5,390 bases of DNA from Thiohalobacter sp. (GTDB taxonomy: Bacteria > Pseudomonadota > Gammaproteobacteria > Thiohalobacterales > Thiohalobacteraceae), in NCBI GenBank assembly GCA_027030825.1, contig JALVEM010000035.1, forward strand, positions 1 through 5,390, written 5' to 3'. The notes under the pieces were generated by a model, which made no database searches, was not told the DNA's origin, and saw only the letters and a program-made list of their open reading frames with translations. The position numbers and the translations under genes are program-made. This document shows, piece by piece, positions 1 to 5,390 of the stretch (position 1 is the stretch's first letter; the number at the start of each line of letters is the position of its first letter).

Positions 1-119
1 CCTCACTCCTCACTCCTCACTCCTCACTCCTCACTCCTCACTTCCAGCTTCCAGCTTCCAGCTTCTTGCTACTGAATTCTGAATTCTGAATTCTGTATTC
101 TCCATTCCGCATTCTGTAT
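1..119. repeat. Heptanucleotide tandem repeat array (three unit types, one register)
   Basis: Seventeen consecutive seven-base units run without a register break. There are six CCTCACT (1-42), three TCCAGCT plus one TCTTGCT (43-70), then ACTGAAT, TCTGAAT twice, TCTGTAT, TCTCCAT, TCCGCAT and TCTGTAT (71-119). Every unit fits xCYNNMT: C at position 2, a pyrimidine at 3, A or C at 6 and T at 7; position 1 is a pyrimidine in all but one. The other strand is correspondingly purine-rich. The array is already in register at base 1, so it continues to the left. Bases 120-130 are a degenerate continuation shifted by one base. Heptamer arrays of this general kind (STRR sequences) are known from filamentous cyanobacteria; any function here is unknown. 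Confidence 0.93.
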
Positions 120-122
120 CCT
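117..122 (+). promoter_or_regulatory. Possible -10 element (TATCCT) before pyrC
   Basis: TATCCT matches the sigma-70 -10 consensus TATAAT at four of six positions and ends eight bases before the pyrC ATG at 131. A transcript from it would start close to the ATG. No convincing -35 hexamer lies at the normal distance, because that stretch is heptamer repeat. The hexamer may simply be repeat sequence (part of TCTGTAT plus the next bases). It is listed because the same hexamer lies in a similar place before rnt and because pyrC lacks any Shine-Dalgarno site. Confidence 0.25.
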
Positions 123-130
123 CCCATCCC

Positions 131-1165
131 ATGCACCTCACTCTCACCCGCCCCGACGACTGGCATCTTCACCTGCGCGACGACGAGGCGCTGCAGGACG
201 TGGTGCCCCACACGGCCCGGCAGTTCGCACGCGCCATCGTGATGCCCAATCTGAAGCCGCCGGTGACCACGACAGCGCAGGCACTGGCCTACCGTGAACG
301 CATCCTGGCCGCCCTGCCCGAGGGGATGACTTTCGAGCCCCTGATGACGCTCTATCTCACCGATCGCACGCCGCCTGAAGAGATCGCCCGGGCGAAGGAG
401 AGCGGCATGGTGCACGGAGTGAAGCTGTATCCGGCCGGAGCCACCACCCACTCGGATGCGGGCGTGACCGATCTGCGCCACTGCGACGCCACCCTGGCCG
501 CGATGGCCGAACTCGGCATGCCGCTGCTGGTACACGGCGAGGTGACGGATCCGGACGTGGACGTCTTCGATCGCGAGGCCGTGTTCATCGAACGCGAACT
601 CAAGCCGCTGCTCGACCACCATCCGGACCTGCGGCTGGTGCTGGAACACGTCACCACGCGCGAAGGCGTACGCTTCGTGCGCGAGGCCGGCGACCGGGTG
701 GCCGGCACGCTCACCCCGCAGCATCTGCTCTTCAATCGCAACGCCCTGTTCGCCGGCGGATTGCGGCCACACCACTACTGCCTGCCGGTGCTCAAGCGCG
801 AATGTCATCGCGAGGCCCTCCTGGAAGCCGCCACCTCCGGCGATCCGAAATTCTTTCTCGGCACCGACAGCGCCCCCCACGCCCGCAGTGCCAAGGAATC
901 GGCCTGCGGCTGCGCCGGCATCTTCTCCGCACCGCTGGCGCTGGAGTGCTATGCGCTCGCCTTCGAGCACGCTGGCGCCCTCGACCGGCTGGAGGCATTC
1001 GCCAGCCACTACGGCCCGGACTACTATGGCCTGCCCCGCAACAGCGGCACCCTGACCCTGGTCCGGGAAGCCTGGACGGTGCCCGAGGAATACCCCTTCG
1101 GGAAGGACCGCATCGTGCCCCTGTTCGCCGGCGAGCAGATGCCCTGGCGCGTTCGCGTCGAGTGA
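131..1165 (+). CDS. pyrC: Dihydroorotase, class II (PyrC)
   Basis: This cytosolic zinc enzyme interconverts N-carbamoyl-aspartate and dihydroorotate, the third step of de novo pyrimidine synthesis. The protein has 344 residues, close to the E. coli length of about 348. Key residues are all present at a constant offset of four from E. coli: zinc ligands H12 and H14 in WHLHLRD, the lysine that becomes carboxylated (K98, in GVKLYPAG), H135 (LVHGE), H173 (LEHVT) and catalytic D246 with H250 (GTDSAPH). Substrate-binding R16 and N40 (MPN) are also present. The ATG at 131 is chosen because the family motif begins a few residues later and upstream is repeat. There is no Shine-Dalgarno sequence (CTCCCATCCC precedes the ATG), which is unusual given the strong sites of genes downstream. 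It is followed by rnt, as in Pseudomonas. Confidence 0.97.
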   Translation: MHLTLTRPDDWHLHLRDDEALQDVVPHTARQFARAIVMPNLKPPVTTTAQALAYRERILAALPEGMTFEPLMTLYLTDRTPPEEIARAKESGMVHGVKLYPAGATTHSDAGVTDLRHCDATLAAMAELGMPLLVHGEVTDPDVDVFDREAVFIERELKPLLDHHPDLRLVLEHVTTREGVRFVREAGDRVAGTLTPQHLLFNRNALFAGGLRPHHYCLPVLKRECHREALLEAATSGDPKFFLGTDSAPHARSAKESACGCAGIFSAPLALECYALAFEHAGALDRLEAFASHYGPDYYGLPRNSGTLTLVREAWTVPEEYPFGKDRIVPLFAGEQMPWRVRVE

Positions 1166-1229
1166 GTTCCGGCGAGCAGCATGCAGCACCACCTGCGGAT
1201 TTCGCAATGCTTCTTCAACACCCGGCCGG

Positions 1230-1258
1230 TCGAAAATGCGGGGCACCTCGGGTATCCT
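1230..1258 (+). promoter_or_regulatory. Candidate sigma-70 promoter for rnt, possibly leaderless
   Basis: TCGAAA (1230-1235) and TATCCT (1253-1258) each match their consensus hexamer (TTGACA, TATAAT) at four of six positions and are separated by exactly 17 bases. The expected start point, about seven bases past the -10, falls on or next to the A of the rnt ATG at 1265, so the mRNA could lack a leader. No Shine-Dalgarno sequence precedes that ATG. In GC-rich DNA such weak matches arise by chance, so this is suggestive only. Confidence 0.4.
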
Positions 1259-1264
1259 GCCGGC

Positions 1265-1975
1265 ATGAGCAATACCGCCAAGACGAAGGCCCTGGCTCCC
1301 ATCGCCCGGCGTTTCCGCGGCTTCCTGCCCGTGGTGGTGGACGTCGAGACCGCCGGCTTCAATTCGAAGCGCGACGCCCTGCTGGAAGTGGCCGCCGTGC
1401 TGCTCGACATGGACGGGGATGGCTACATGAGCCGGCGCGAGACCGTCTCGGTCCACATCGAACCCTTCGAAGGCGCCAACCTGGATCCCAAGGCACTGGC
1501 CTTCACCGGCATCGATCCCTGGCATCCATTCCGTTTCGCCAAGCCGGAGAAGGAGGCCCTGTCGCTGATCTTCCAGCCGATCCGCAGGCAGATCCGGGAG
1601 ACCGGCTGCTCGCGCGCCATCCTGGTCGGCCACAACCCTTCCTTCGACCTGGCCTTCATCAAGGCCGCCGTGGAGCGTTGCGGCATCAAGCGCAATCCCT
1701 TTCATCTCTTCAGCACCTTCGACACGGCCACCCTGGCGGGGCTGGTCTACGGGCAGACGGTGCTGGCCCGCGCGGTACAGGCCGCCGGTTTCGAATGGGA
1801 CAGCGAGCAGGCCCATTCCGCCGTCTACGACGCCGAGAAGACGGCCGACCTTTTCTGCGCGGTCGTCAACCGCTGGCGCGAGGTCTCGGGTGAACCCTGG
1901 CCAGCGACCGGGCAGGACCCCGCGCCGGCACCGGAGCCTGACGAAAGCGATGAAAACGAGGAGGCATCGCCATGA
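1265..1975 (+). CDS. rnt: Ribonuclease T (DEDDh 3'-5' exonuclease)
   Basis: RNase T trims the 3' ends of tRNA and other stable RNAs and removes the terminal AMP from uncharged tRNA; it acts as a cytosolic homodimer. The 236-residue product has the full DEDDh set: D26 and E28 in VDVETAGF, D128 in HNPSFD, H184 and D189 in QAHSAVYD. Aromatic residues that stack on the RNA 3' end are kept (F32, F80, F127, F149), as is the basic patch R16, R18, R117 and K142, all at an offset of three from E. coli. The ATG at 1265 is chosen over an in-frame ATG at 1181 because the 28 extra residues do not resemble the family, while MSNTAK followed by RRFRGF does. Residues from about 211 form a proline-rich acidic tail that makes it about 20 residues longer than the E. 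coli enzyme. The stop overlaps the next start (ATGA). Confidence 0.96.
   Translation: MSNTAKTKALAPIARRFRGFLPVVVDVETAGFNSKRDALLEVAAVLLDMDGDGYMSRRETVSVHIEPFEGANLDPKALAFTGIDPWHPFRFAKPEKEALSLIFQPIRRQIRETGCSRAILVGHNPSFDLAFIKAAVERCGIKRNPFHLFSTFDTATLAGLVYGQTVLARAVQAAGFEWDSEQAHSAVYDAEKTADLFCAVVNRWREVSGEPWPATGQDPAPAPEPDESDENEEASP
1958..1964 (+). promoter_or_regulatory. Strong Shine-Dalgarno site for the 1972 gene
   Basis: GAGGAGG lies seven bases before the ATG at 1972 and inside the final codons of rnt, where it encodes part of the acidic tail (Glu-Glu-Ala). Together with the ATGA stop/start overlap this points to translational coupling, and it fixes the start of the next gene. Confidence 0.85.
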
Positions 1976-2526
1976 CCCAGTGGCCGGAGAAGGACGAACA
2001 GATCCGCCGGGCACACGCCGGACTCATCCATCGCGTGGTGCACGAGGTGGCCAACCCGGGCTCTGTGCCTGATCTGGAGCAGATCCTCAAGATCACCGAG
2101 GAAAACGAATGGACTGCGCTGGTGGCCGCCATCCGGCGCATCCTCGCCGGCGAACGCGAGCTGGCCGCACTGGGCCCGCTGGACGAGGAAGACCGGGTGA
2201 TCGTGGAATCCATCCTGCGCGGCATCCAGAATCCGGACTCCCTGCCCGACCCACGAGCCTCGGCCGATCCTGCGTTCGCCGCCCCGGCGCTGGCGGCCAT
2301 GATCCACGCGGCGCGTGGCGGCGACGTCCAGGCCCTGCAGATGCTGGGCAACATGGCCACCCAGATGCTCGCCGCCGGCGGCGACATGGCGCGCATCGCC
2401 GGCATCCTGCGCCCGCTGGTGGAAGGCGAACGCGACAGCAATCGCCTCTCGGAGAAGATGAGCACGCAGGCCGCCGAGCTGGTGGATGCCATCGTTCGCG
2501 AGCTCAAGCGCCTGGAAACACACTGA
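1972..2526 (+). CDS. Unrecognised helical protein with internal repeats, coupled to rnt
   Basis: I cannot assign this 184-residue protein to a named family. It has no signal peptide or membrane segment, is rich in Ala, Leu, Glu and Arg, and reads as an all-helical soluble cytosolic protein. It contains degenerate internal repeats. Residues 11-34, ending in NPGSVPD, align without gaps to 70-93, ending in NPDSLPD. Residues 47-63, ending in ILAGERE, align without gaps to 139-155, ending in LVEGERD. The helix with GER followed by a Leu/Ile-rich helix recalls, from memory, short helical repeats in TPR-like and CHAT-associated proteins, but I would not name a function from that. A strong Shine-Dalgarno site and the four-base overlap with rnt make it a real, co-translated gene; the DUF4197 gene follows after 19 bases. 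Binding a protein or RNA partner of RNase T is possible but only a guess. Confidence 0.85.
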   Translation: MTQWPEKDEQIRRAHAGLIHRVVHEVANPGSVPDLEQILKITEENEWTALVAAIRRILAGERELAALGPLDEEDRVIVESILRGIQNPDSLPDPRASADPAFAAPALAAMIHAARGGDVQALQMLGNMATQMLAAGGDMARIAGILRPLVEGERDSNRLSEKMSTQAAELVDAIVRELKRLETH

Positions 2527-2534
2527 TCACAACC

Positions 2535-2540
2535 GGAGGA
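2535..2540 (+). promoter_or_regulatory. Shine-Dalgarno site for the DUF4197 gene
   Basis: GGAGGA sits five bases before the ATG at 2546. It decides the start: an earlier in-frame ATG at 2486 lies inside the preceding gene and would add 20 residues in front of a clean signal peptide. Confidence 0.85.
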
Positions 2541-2545
2541 ACCAC

Positions 2546-3313
2546 ATGCGACCCGTCCGTCTCTGGCTGTTCGGCATCCTCGTGGCGAACCTCGCTGCCC
2601 CCCTGCCTGCCTCGGCGGGATGGCAGGACTGGCTCGACAAGGCCCGCGAATCGACACACAGGTACATCTCTGCAGAACAGGGAGGCCACGGACTGACCCA
2701 GGACGAGATCGTCAAGGCACTGCAGGAAGCGCTCGAAGTAGGGGTTCGAGAGGCCGTCGCCCGGCTCGGCCGCAACGGCGGTTTTCTGCAGGATCCCGTA
2801 GTACGTATCGACCTGCCTGAACCGCTGGACCCGGTGGCCCGGGGGCTGCGCCTGATCGGTCAGGGCGATCTGGTGGACGACTTCGTCACTTCCATGAACC
2901 ACGCCGCGGAACTGGCGGTCAGGGAATCCGTTCCCATCTTCATCGAGGCCATCGAGCAGATGCGCATCGAGGATGCCCGCCGGATCCTCGAGGGCCCGGA
3001 GGATGCGGCCACCCGCTATTTCCGCGAGCATACGGAAAGCAGGCTGTACCAGCGCCTGCACCCGATCGTGAAGACCGCCGTCCGAGGCGCGTACGCCACG
3101 CGCTACTACACCTCGCTGCTCGAGAAGGCCCGCGCCACGGTACCCTATGCCGACCGGGTGCTGCAGGACTTCGACCTGGACGACTACATCACGCGCAAGG
3201 CGCTCGACGGTCTGTTCCTCGGGATCGCCGAGGAGGAGCGGAAGATCCGCAGGGATCCGGCCGCCCGGACCACCGAGCTGTTGAGAGAAGTGTTCGGCAG
3301 CCTGGGCAAATGA
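2546..3313 (+). CDS. DUF4197 family protein, predicted periplasmic
   Basis: A 255-residue member of the DUF4197 family, whose biochemical role is unknown to me. Family features appear in order: GLTQDEIVKALQEAL (49-63), the GFLQDPVVRI segment (79-88), a MNHAAE helix (117-122), AATRYFRE through LHPIV (154-175), and a highly conserved C-terminal block from DYITRKALDGLF (213) through RRDPAARTTELL (235-246). The N-terminus is a Sec signal peptide: Arg at 2 and 5, a hydrophobic core from about 6 to 20, and an ASA cleavage site at 22-24, so the mature protein should start at G25. No cysteine follows the cleavage site, so it is not a lipoprotein. It is the last gene of the rnt group, 19 bases after the preceding stop, and an immediate GC-rich hairpin follows. 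That a secreted protein shares a unit with a cytosolic RNase may reflect genomic packing rather than joint function. Confidence 0.93.
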   Translation: MRPVRLWLFGILVANLAAPLPASAGWQDWLDKARESTHRYISAEQGGHGLTQDEIVKALQEALEVGVREAVARLGRNGGFLQDPVVRIDLPEPLDPVARGLRLIGQGDLVDDFVTSMNHAAELAVRESVPIFIEAIEQMRIEDARRILEGPEDAATRYFREHTESRLYQRLHPIVKTAVRGAYATRYYTSLLEKARATVPYADRVLQDFDLDDYITRKALDGLFLGIAEEERKIRRDPAARTTELLREVFGSLGK

Positions 3314-3337
3314 CCGGCGGTCGAGAGTCGCCGCCGG
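3314..3337. terminator. GC-rich hairpin between convergent genes, possible terminator
   Basis: CCGGCGG (3314-3320) pairs perfectly with CCGCCGG (3331-3337). Inside, CGA (3322-3324) can pair with TCG (3328-3330) around the loop GAG, leaving T3321 bulged, for ten base pairs in all. The stem begins at the base after the DUF4197 stop. Neither strand has a proper run of T after the stem (GATGGG on the plus strand, TCATTTG on the minus strand). It is therefore not a textbook intrinsic terminator, although its position between two converging genes favours a role in transcript ending or 3'-end stability. Confidence 0.45.
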
Positions 3338-3355
3338 GATGGGCCGTGCGCACTT

Positions 3356-5390
3356 TCAGACGACCGCCCGCTGCTGCGCCCGCGCCACCATCTCGATGAA
3401 TTCCTCCACCGGCACCGGCCGGCTGTGGTAGTAGCCCTGGCTGATGTCACAACCCAGGCGCCTGAGCAGCTCGAAGGTCTCGCAATCCTCCACGCCTTCC
3501 GCCACCACGCGCAGCCCCATGCTGTGCGCGAGCTCGATCACCGAAGTGACGATCCGGAGATCGTCCTCGTCCCGCAGGATGTCCTTGACGAAGGAACGAT
3601 CGATCTTGAGTTCGTCGAGCGGCAGCCGCTTGAGGTAGCCCAGCGAGGAATAGCCGGTGCCGAAGTCGTCGATGGCCACCTGGAAACCGGCATAGCGCAG
3701 CGCACGCAACAGCTCAGCGCTCGATTCCACGTCCTGCATGACGGTGGTCTCGGTCACCTCCAGCACGATGCGGTCGTCCGGCAGGCCGGTGTCACCCATC
3801 ACCTCGGCGAGCATTTCGGGCAGATCCCGCGCGGCCAGGTTGAGCGCGGAGAGATTCACGGAAATGGAGAGCCCGTAGAGGGCCCGGTCCGTGAGGGCCT
3901 CGTGGAGCATCACCGCGTTCTCCAGCATGGCGCGATCGATGTCCACGATGATGCCGGAGGATTCGGCCACGCCGATGAAGCGGTCCGGCGTGAGCAGACC
4001 ATGTTCCGGGTGCTGCCAGCGCACCAGCAGCTCCACGCCCACGATCTCGCCCGTGGCGATGTCGTGCTGCGGCTGACACCAGGCCACGAACTCGCGATTG
4101 GCCAGCGCCCGGTGCAGTTCGCCCTGGATGCTGAACTGCATGTCCATTTCCGAGTTCATCTCCGGGCGATAGCGCGCATAGGTGTTGCGGCCCTCGTTCT
4201 TGGCATGATACATCGCCAGATCCGCACACTTGAGCAGGCTCTCCGGCGTCTCGGCATCCTGCGGCCAGCAGCAGTACCCGATGCTGGGCGTGACGTGCAG
4301 CTCGCGATCGAGCACGCCGATGGGTTCGCGGAACAGCTCCAGCAGCTTGCGGCAGAGCACTTCCGCGGCCGCGGCATCACCCGGCTTGAGAATCAGGAAT
4401 TCGTCCCCGCCGAGGCGGTAGATCCGGTCACGTGGATCCAGCAGCCAGGCGATCTTGGTGGCCACCCTGCGCAGCAGTTCGTCGCCGGTCTCGTGCCCCA
4501 GAACATCGTTGACGAGCTTGAAATGGTCGAGATCGAGAAAGATGAGACTGAAGGCGGGCACGGACTCGGACTGGATCAGACTGTGCAGATCCGCCCGCAT
4601 GGCGGTGCGGTTGTTGAGGCCGGTCAGCTCGTCGTGATTGGCCAGGTACTTGAGTTCCTCGTGATGGGCACGGATGCGGTGATGGTCCGCCTCGATCTTG
4701 TCCGCCAGCCGGTTGAATCCGTCCGCCAGCTGCCGAATCTCGTCGTTCCCCTCGACCTCGGCACGATGGGACAGATTGTTGCGAAAGGCCCGGAAGTCGC
4801 TGGCCAGTCCAAGGATGCGGGTATTGATTCGGTAATGCACGAACAGGCCGATGGCCACCGAGACCAGCAGTGCGATACCGACCAGCACGAGGGCATTGAT
4901 GGCGAGATAGCGGTTGACCGGGGACAGAACGTCCCCTTCGGGGATCAGCAGGGTGAAATCCCAGCCGAACCGCTCGATGGGCAGATCCAGCCGCAGATAG
5001 CGCGCCCCGCGATATTCGACCCAGGGTGTCTCCCCGGAAAGCGCCCTCGCCATCGCCAGGTCCACGCCCTTGCGCCCGCCGGGATCGAACAGCCGGCCCG
5101 ATCGTGGTGATTCGGCCAGGATCAGGCGCCCCTCGGCGTCGCGAATGAAATGCAGGCTGCCTGCAGGACCGGCGACCGTCAGACGCCCGACGAGCTTGTC
5201 CAGGTAGATGTCGTGACCGAATGCCCCCTGGAAGCGGCCTTCCAGGTAGAAGGGCCGGACCCGGCTGATGAGCCACTTCTGCGGCGTGGGGTCGAAGGTC
5301 ACGGGCGTCCAGCGGGCCACACCGTCGGGATTCTGCTCCGGCAGGGCCAGCCTGAGCCACGGGGTGGTCGTGTAGTCGGTCTCCTCGGAC
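3356..5390 (-). CDS. Cache-HAMP-GGDEF-EAL cyclic-di-GMP signalling protein (5' end beyond window)
   Basis: This is a membrane-bound protein of cyclic-di-GMP turnover: GGDEF domains make the messenger and EAL domains hydrolyse it. The frame stays open to the right edge, so 677 residues are visible and the N-terminus is missing; the GTG at 5320 is internal. Residues below count from that valine. A periplasmic Cache-like sensor occupies the part before about 135, a single membrane helix lies near 138-162, HAMP near 165-215, GGDEF about 227-388 and EAL about 399-644. GGDEF is intact (RLGGDEF, 302-308), but the inhibitory RxxD site reads DPRD (295-298). EAL catalytic residues are present: E430 (in ELLVRW rather than EALxRW), N489, E521, D551, D552, K572, E608 and Q628. 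Both activities are therefore plausible. An N-terminal membrane helix is expected upstream, outside the window. The gene converges on the rnt group and is probably regulated separately. Confidence 0.95.
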   Translation of the reverse strand, partial: SEETDYTTTPWLRLALPEQNPDGVARWTPVTFDPTPQKWLISRVRPFYLEGRFQGAFGHDIYLDKLVGRLTVAGPAGSLHFIRDAEGRLILAESPRSGRLFDPGGRKGVDLAMARALSGETPWVEYRGARYLRLDLPIERFGWDFTLLIPEGDVLSPVNRYLAINALVLVGIALLVSVAIGLFVHYRINTRILGLASDFRAFRNNLSHRAEVEGNDEIRQLADGFNRLADKIEADHHRIRAHHEELKYLANHDELTGLNNRTAMRADLHSLIQSESVPAFSLIFLDLDHFKLVNDVLGHETGDELLRRVATKIAWLLDPRDRIYRLGGDEFLILKPGDAAAAEVLCRKLLELFREPIGVLDRELHVTPSIGYCCWPQDAETPESLLKCADLAMYHAKNEGRNTYARYRPEMNSEMDMQFSIQGELHRALANREFVAWCQPQHDIATGEIVGVELLVRWQHPEHGLLTPDRFIGVAESSGIIVDIDRAMLENAVMLHEALTDRALYGLSISVNLSALNLAARDLPEMLAEVMGDTGLPDDRIVLEVTETTVMQDVESSAELLRALRYAGFQVAIDDFGTGYSSLGYLKRLPLDELKIDRSFVKDILRDEDDLRIVTSVIELAHSMGLRVVAEGVEDCETFELLRRLGCDISQGYYHSRPVPVEEFIEMVARAQQRAVV

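Noticed and set aside
1..119. A CRISPR array
   Set aside because: Units are seven bases, directly abutting, with no spacers and no cas genes nearby.
1181..1264. An N-terminal extension of RNase T from the upstream ATG
   Set aside because: The 28 extra residues have no similarity to the family, no good ribosome site precedes 1181, and the ATG at 1265 gives a normal N-terminus.
1166..1264. A terminator or small RNA between pyrC and rnt
   Set aside because: I see only short self-complementary GC words (for example GGCCGG and GCCGGC) and no stem followed by T residues.
802..1893. A 363-residue plus-strand frame bridging pyrC and rnt
   Set aside because: It overlaps both real genes in another frame and is dominated by Arg, Gly and Pro, typical of an out-of-frame reading of GC-rich DNA.
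38..2014. A 658-residue open frame on the minus strand across pyrC and rnt
   Set aside because: It is the antisense shadow of two genes with complete catalytic motifs, a common effect of high GC third positions; its product has no recognisable domain and its end is translated heptamer repeat.
3425..5110. A 561-residue open frame on the plus strand
   Set aside because: It lies antisense to the GGDEF-EAL gene, has no domain signature, and is rich in His, Gln, Val and Gly as expected from reading the opposite strand.
5318..5320. GTG as the start of the GGDEF-EAL gene
   Set aside because: The frame is open to the window edge and the upstream residues continue the Cache-like domain; a start here would also leave the sensor without its N-terminal membrane helix.

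Overview
The window is GC-rich chromosomal DNA, most likely from a gammaproteobacterium. The case rests on an RNase T, an enzyme largely confined to that class, and on the pyrC-rnt gene pair, an order I also know from Pseudomonas. The dihydroorotase is the E. coli-like class II type. A sulfur-oxidising or Chromatiales-type host would fit by general feel, but nothing here proves it.

Layout, left to right. Bases 1-119 are an array of seven-base units in one unbroken register, entering from beyond the left edge. It decays just before the ATG of pyrC (131-1165, dihydroorotase, pyrimidine synthesis). After a 99-base gap come three same-strand genes packed tightly together. They are rnt (1265-1975, RNase T, RNA 3'-end trimming), an unrecognised helical protein with internal repeats (1972-2526) whose start overlaps the rnt stop as ATGA, and a DUF4197 protein with a signal peptide (2546-3313). 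A GC-rich hairpin follows directly. The opposite strand then carries the 3' part of a large gene (3356 to beyond 5390) for a membrane-bound Cache-HAMP-GGDEF-EAL protein of cyclic-di-GMP signalling.

The rnt, unknown and DUF4197 genes look like one transcription unit, perhaps reading on from pyrC. Both downstream genes have strong Shine-Dalgarno sites. pyrC and rnt have none; each instead has the hexamer TATCCT 6-8 bases before its ATG, compatible with leaderless or near-leaderless transcripts. The convergent GGDEF-EAL gene is probably independent.

This is mostly an ordinary housekeeping region and I see no clear new multi-gene system. The points most worth a second look are the heptamer array that has taken over the pyrC leader, the unrecognised repeat protein coupled to RNase T, and the shared no-SD/TATCCT arrangement.
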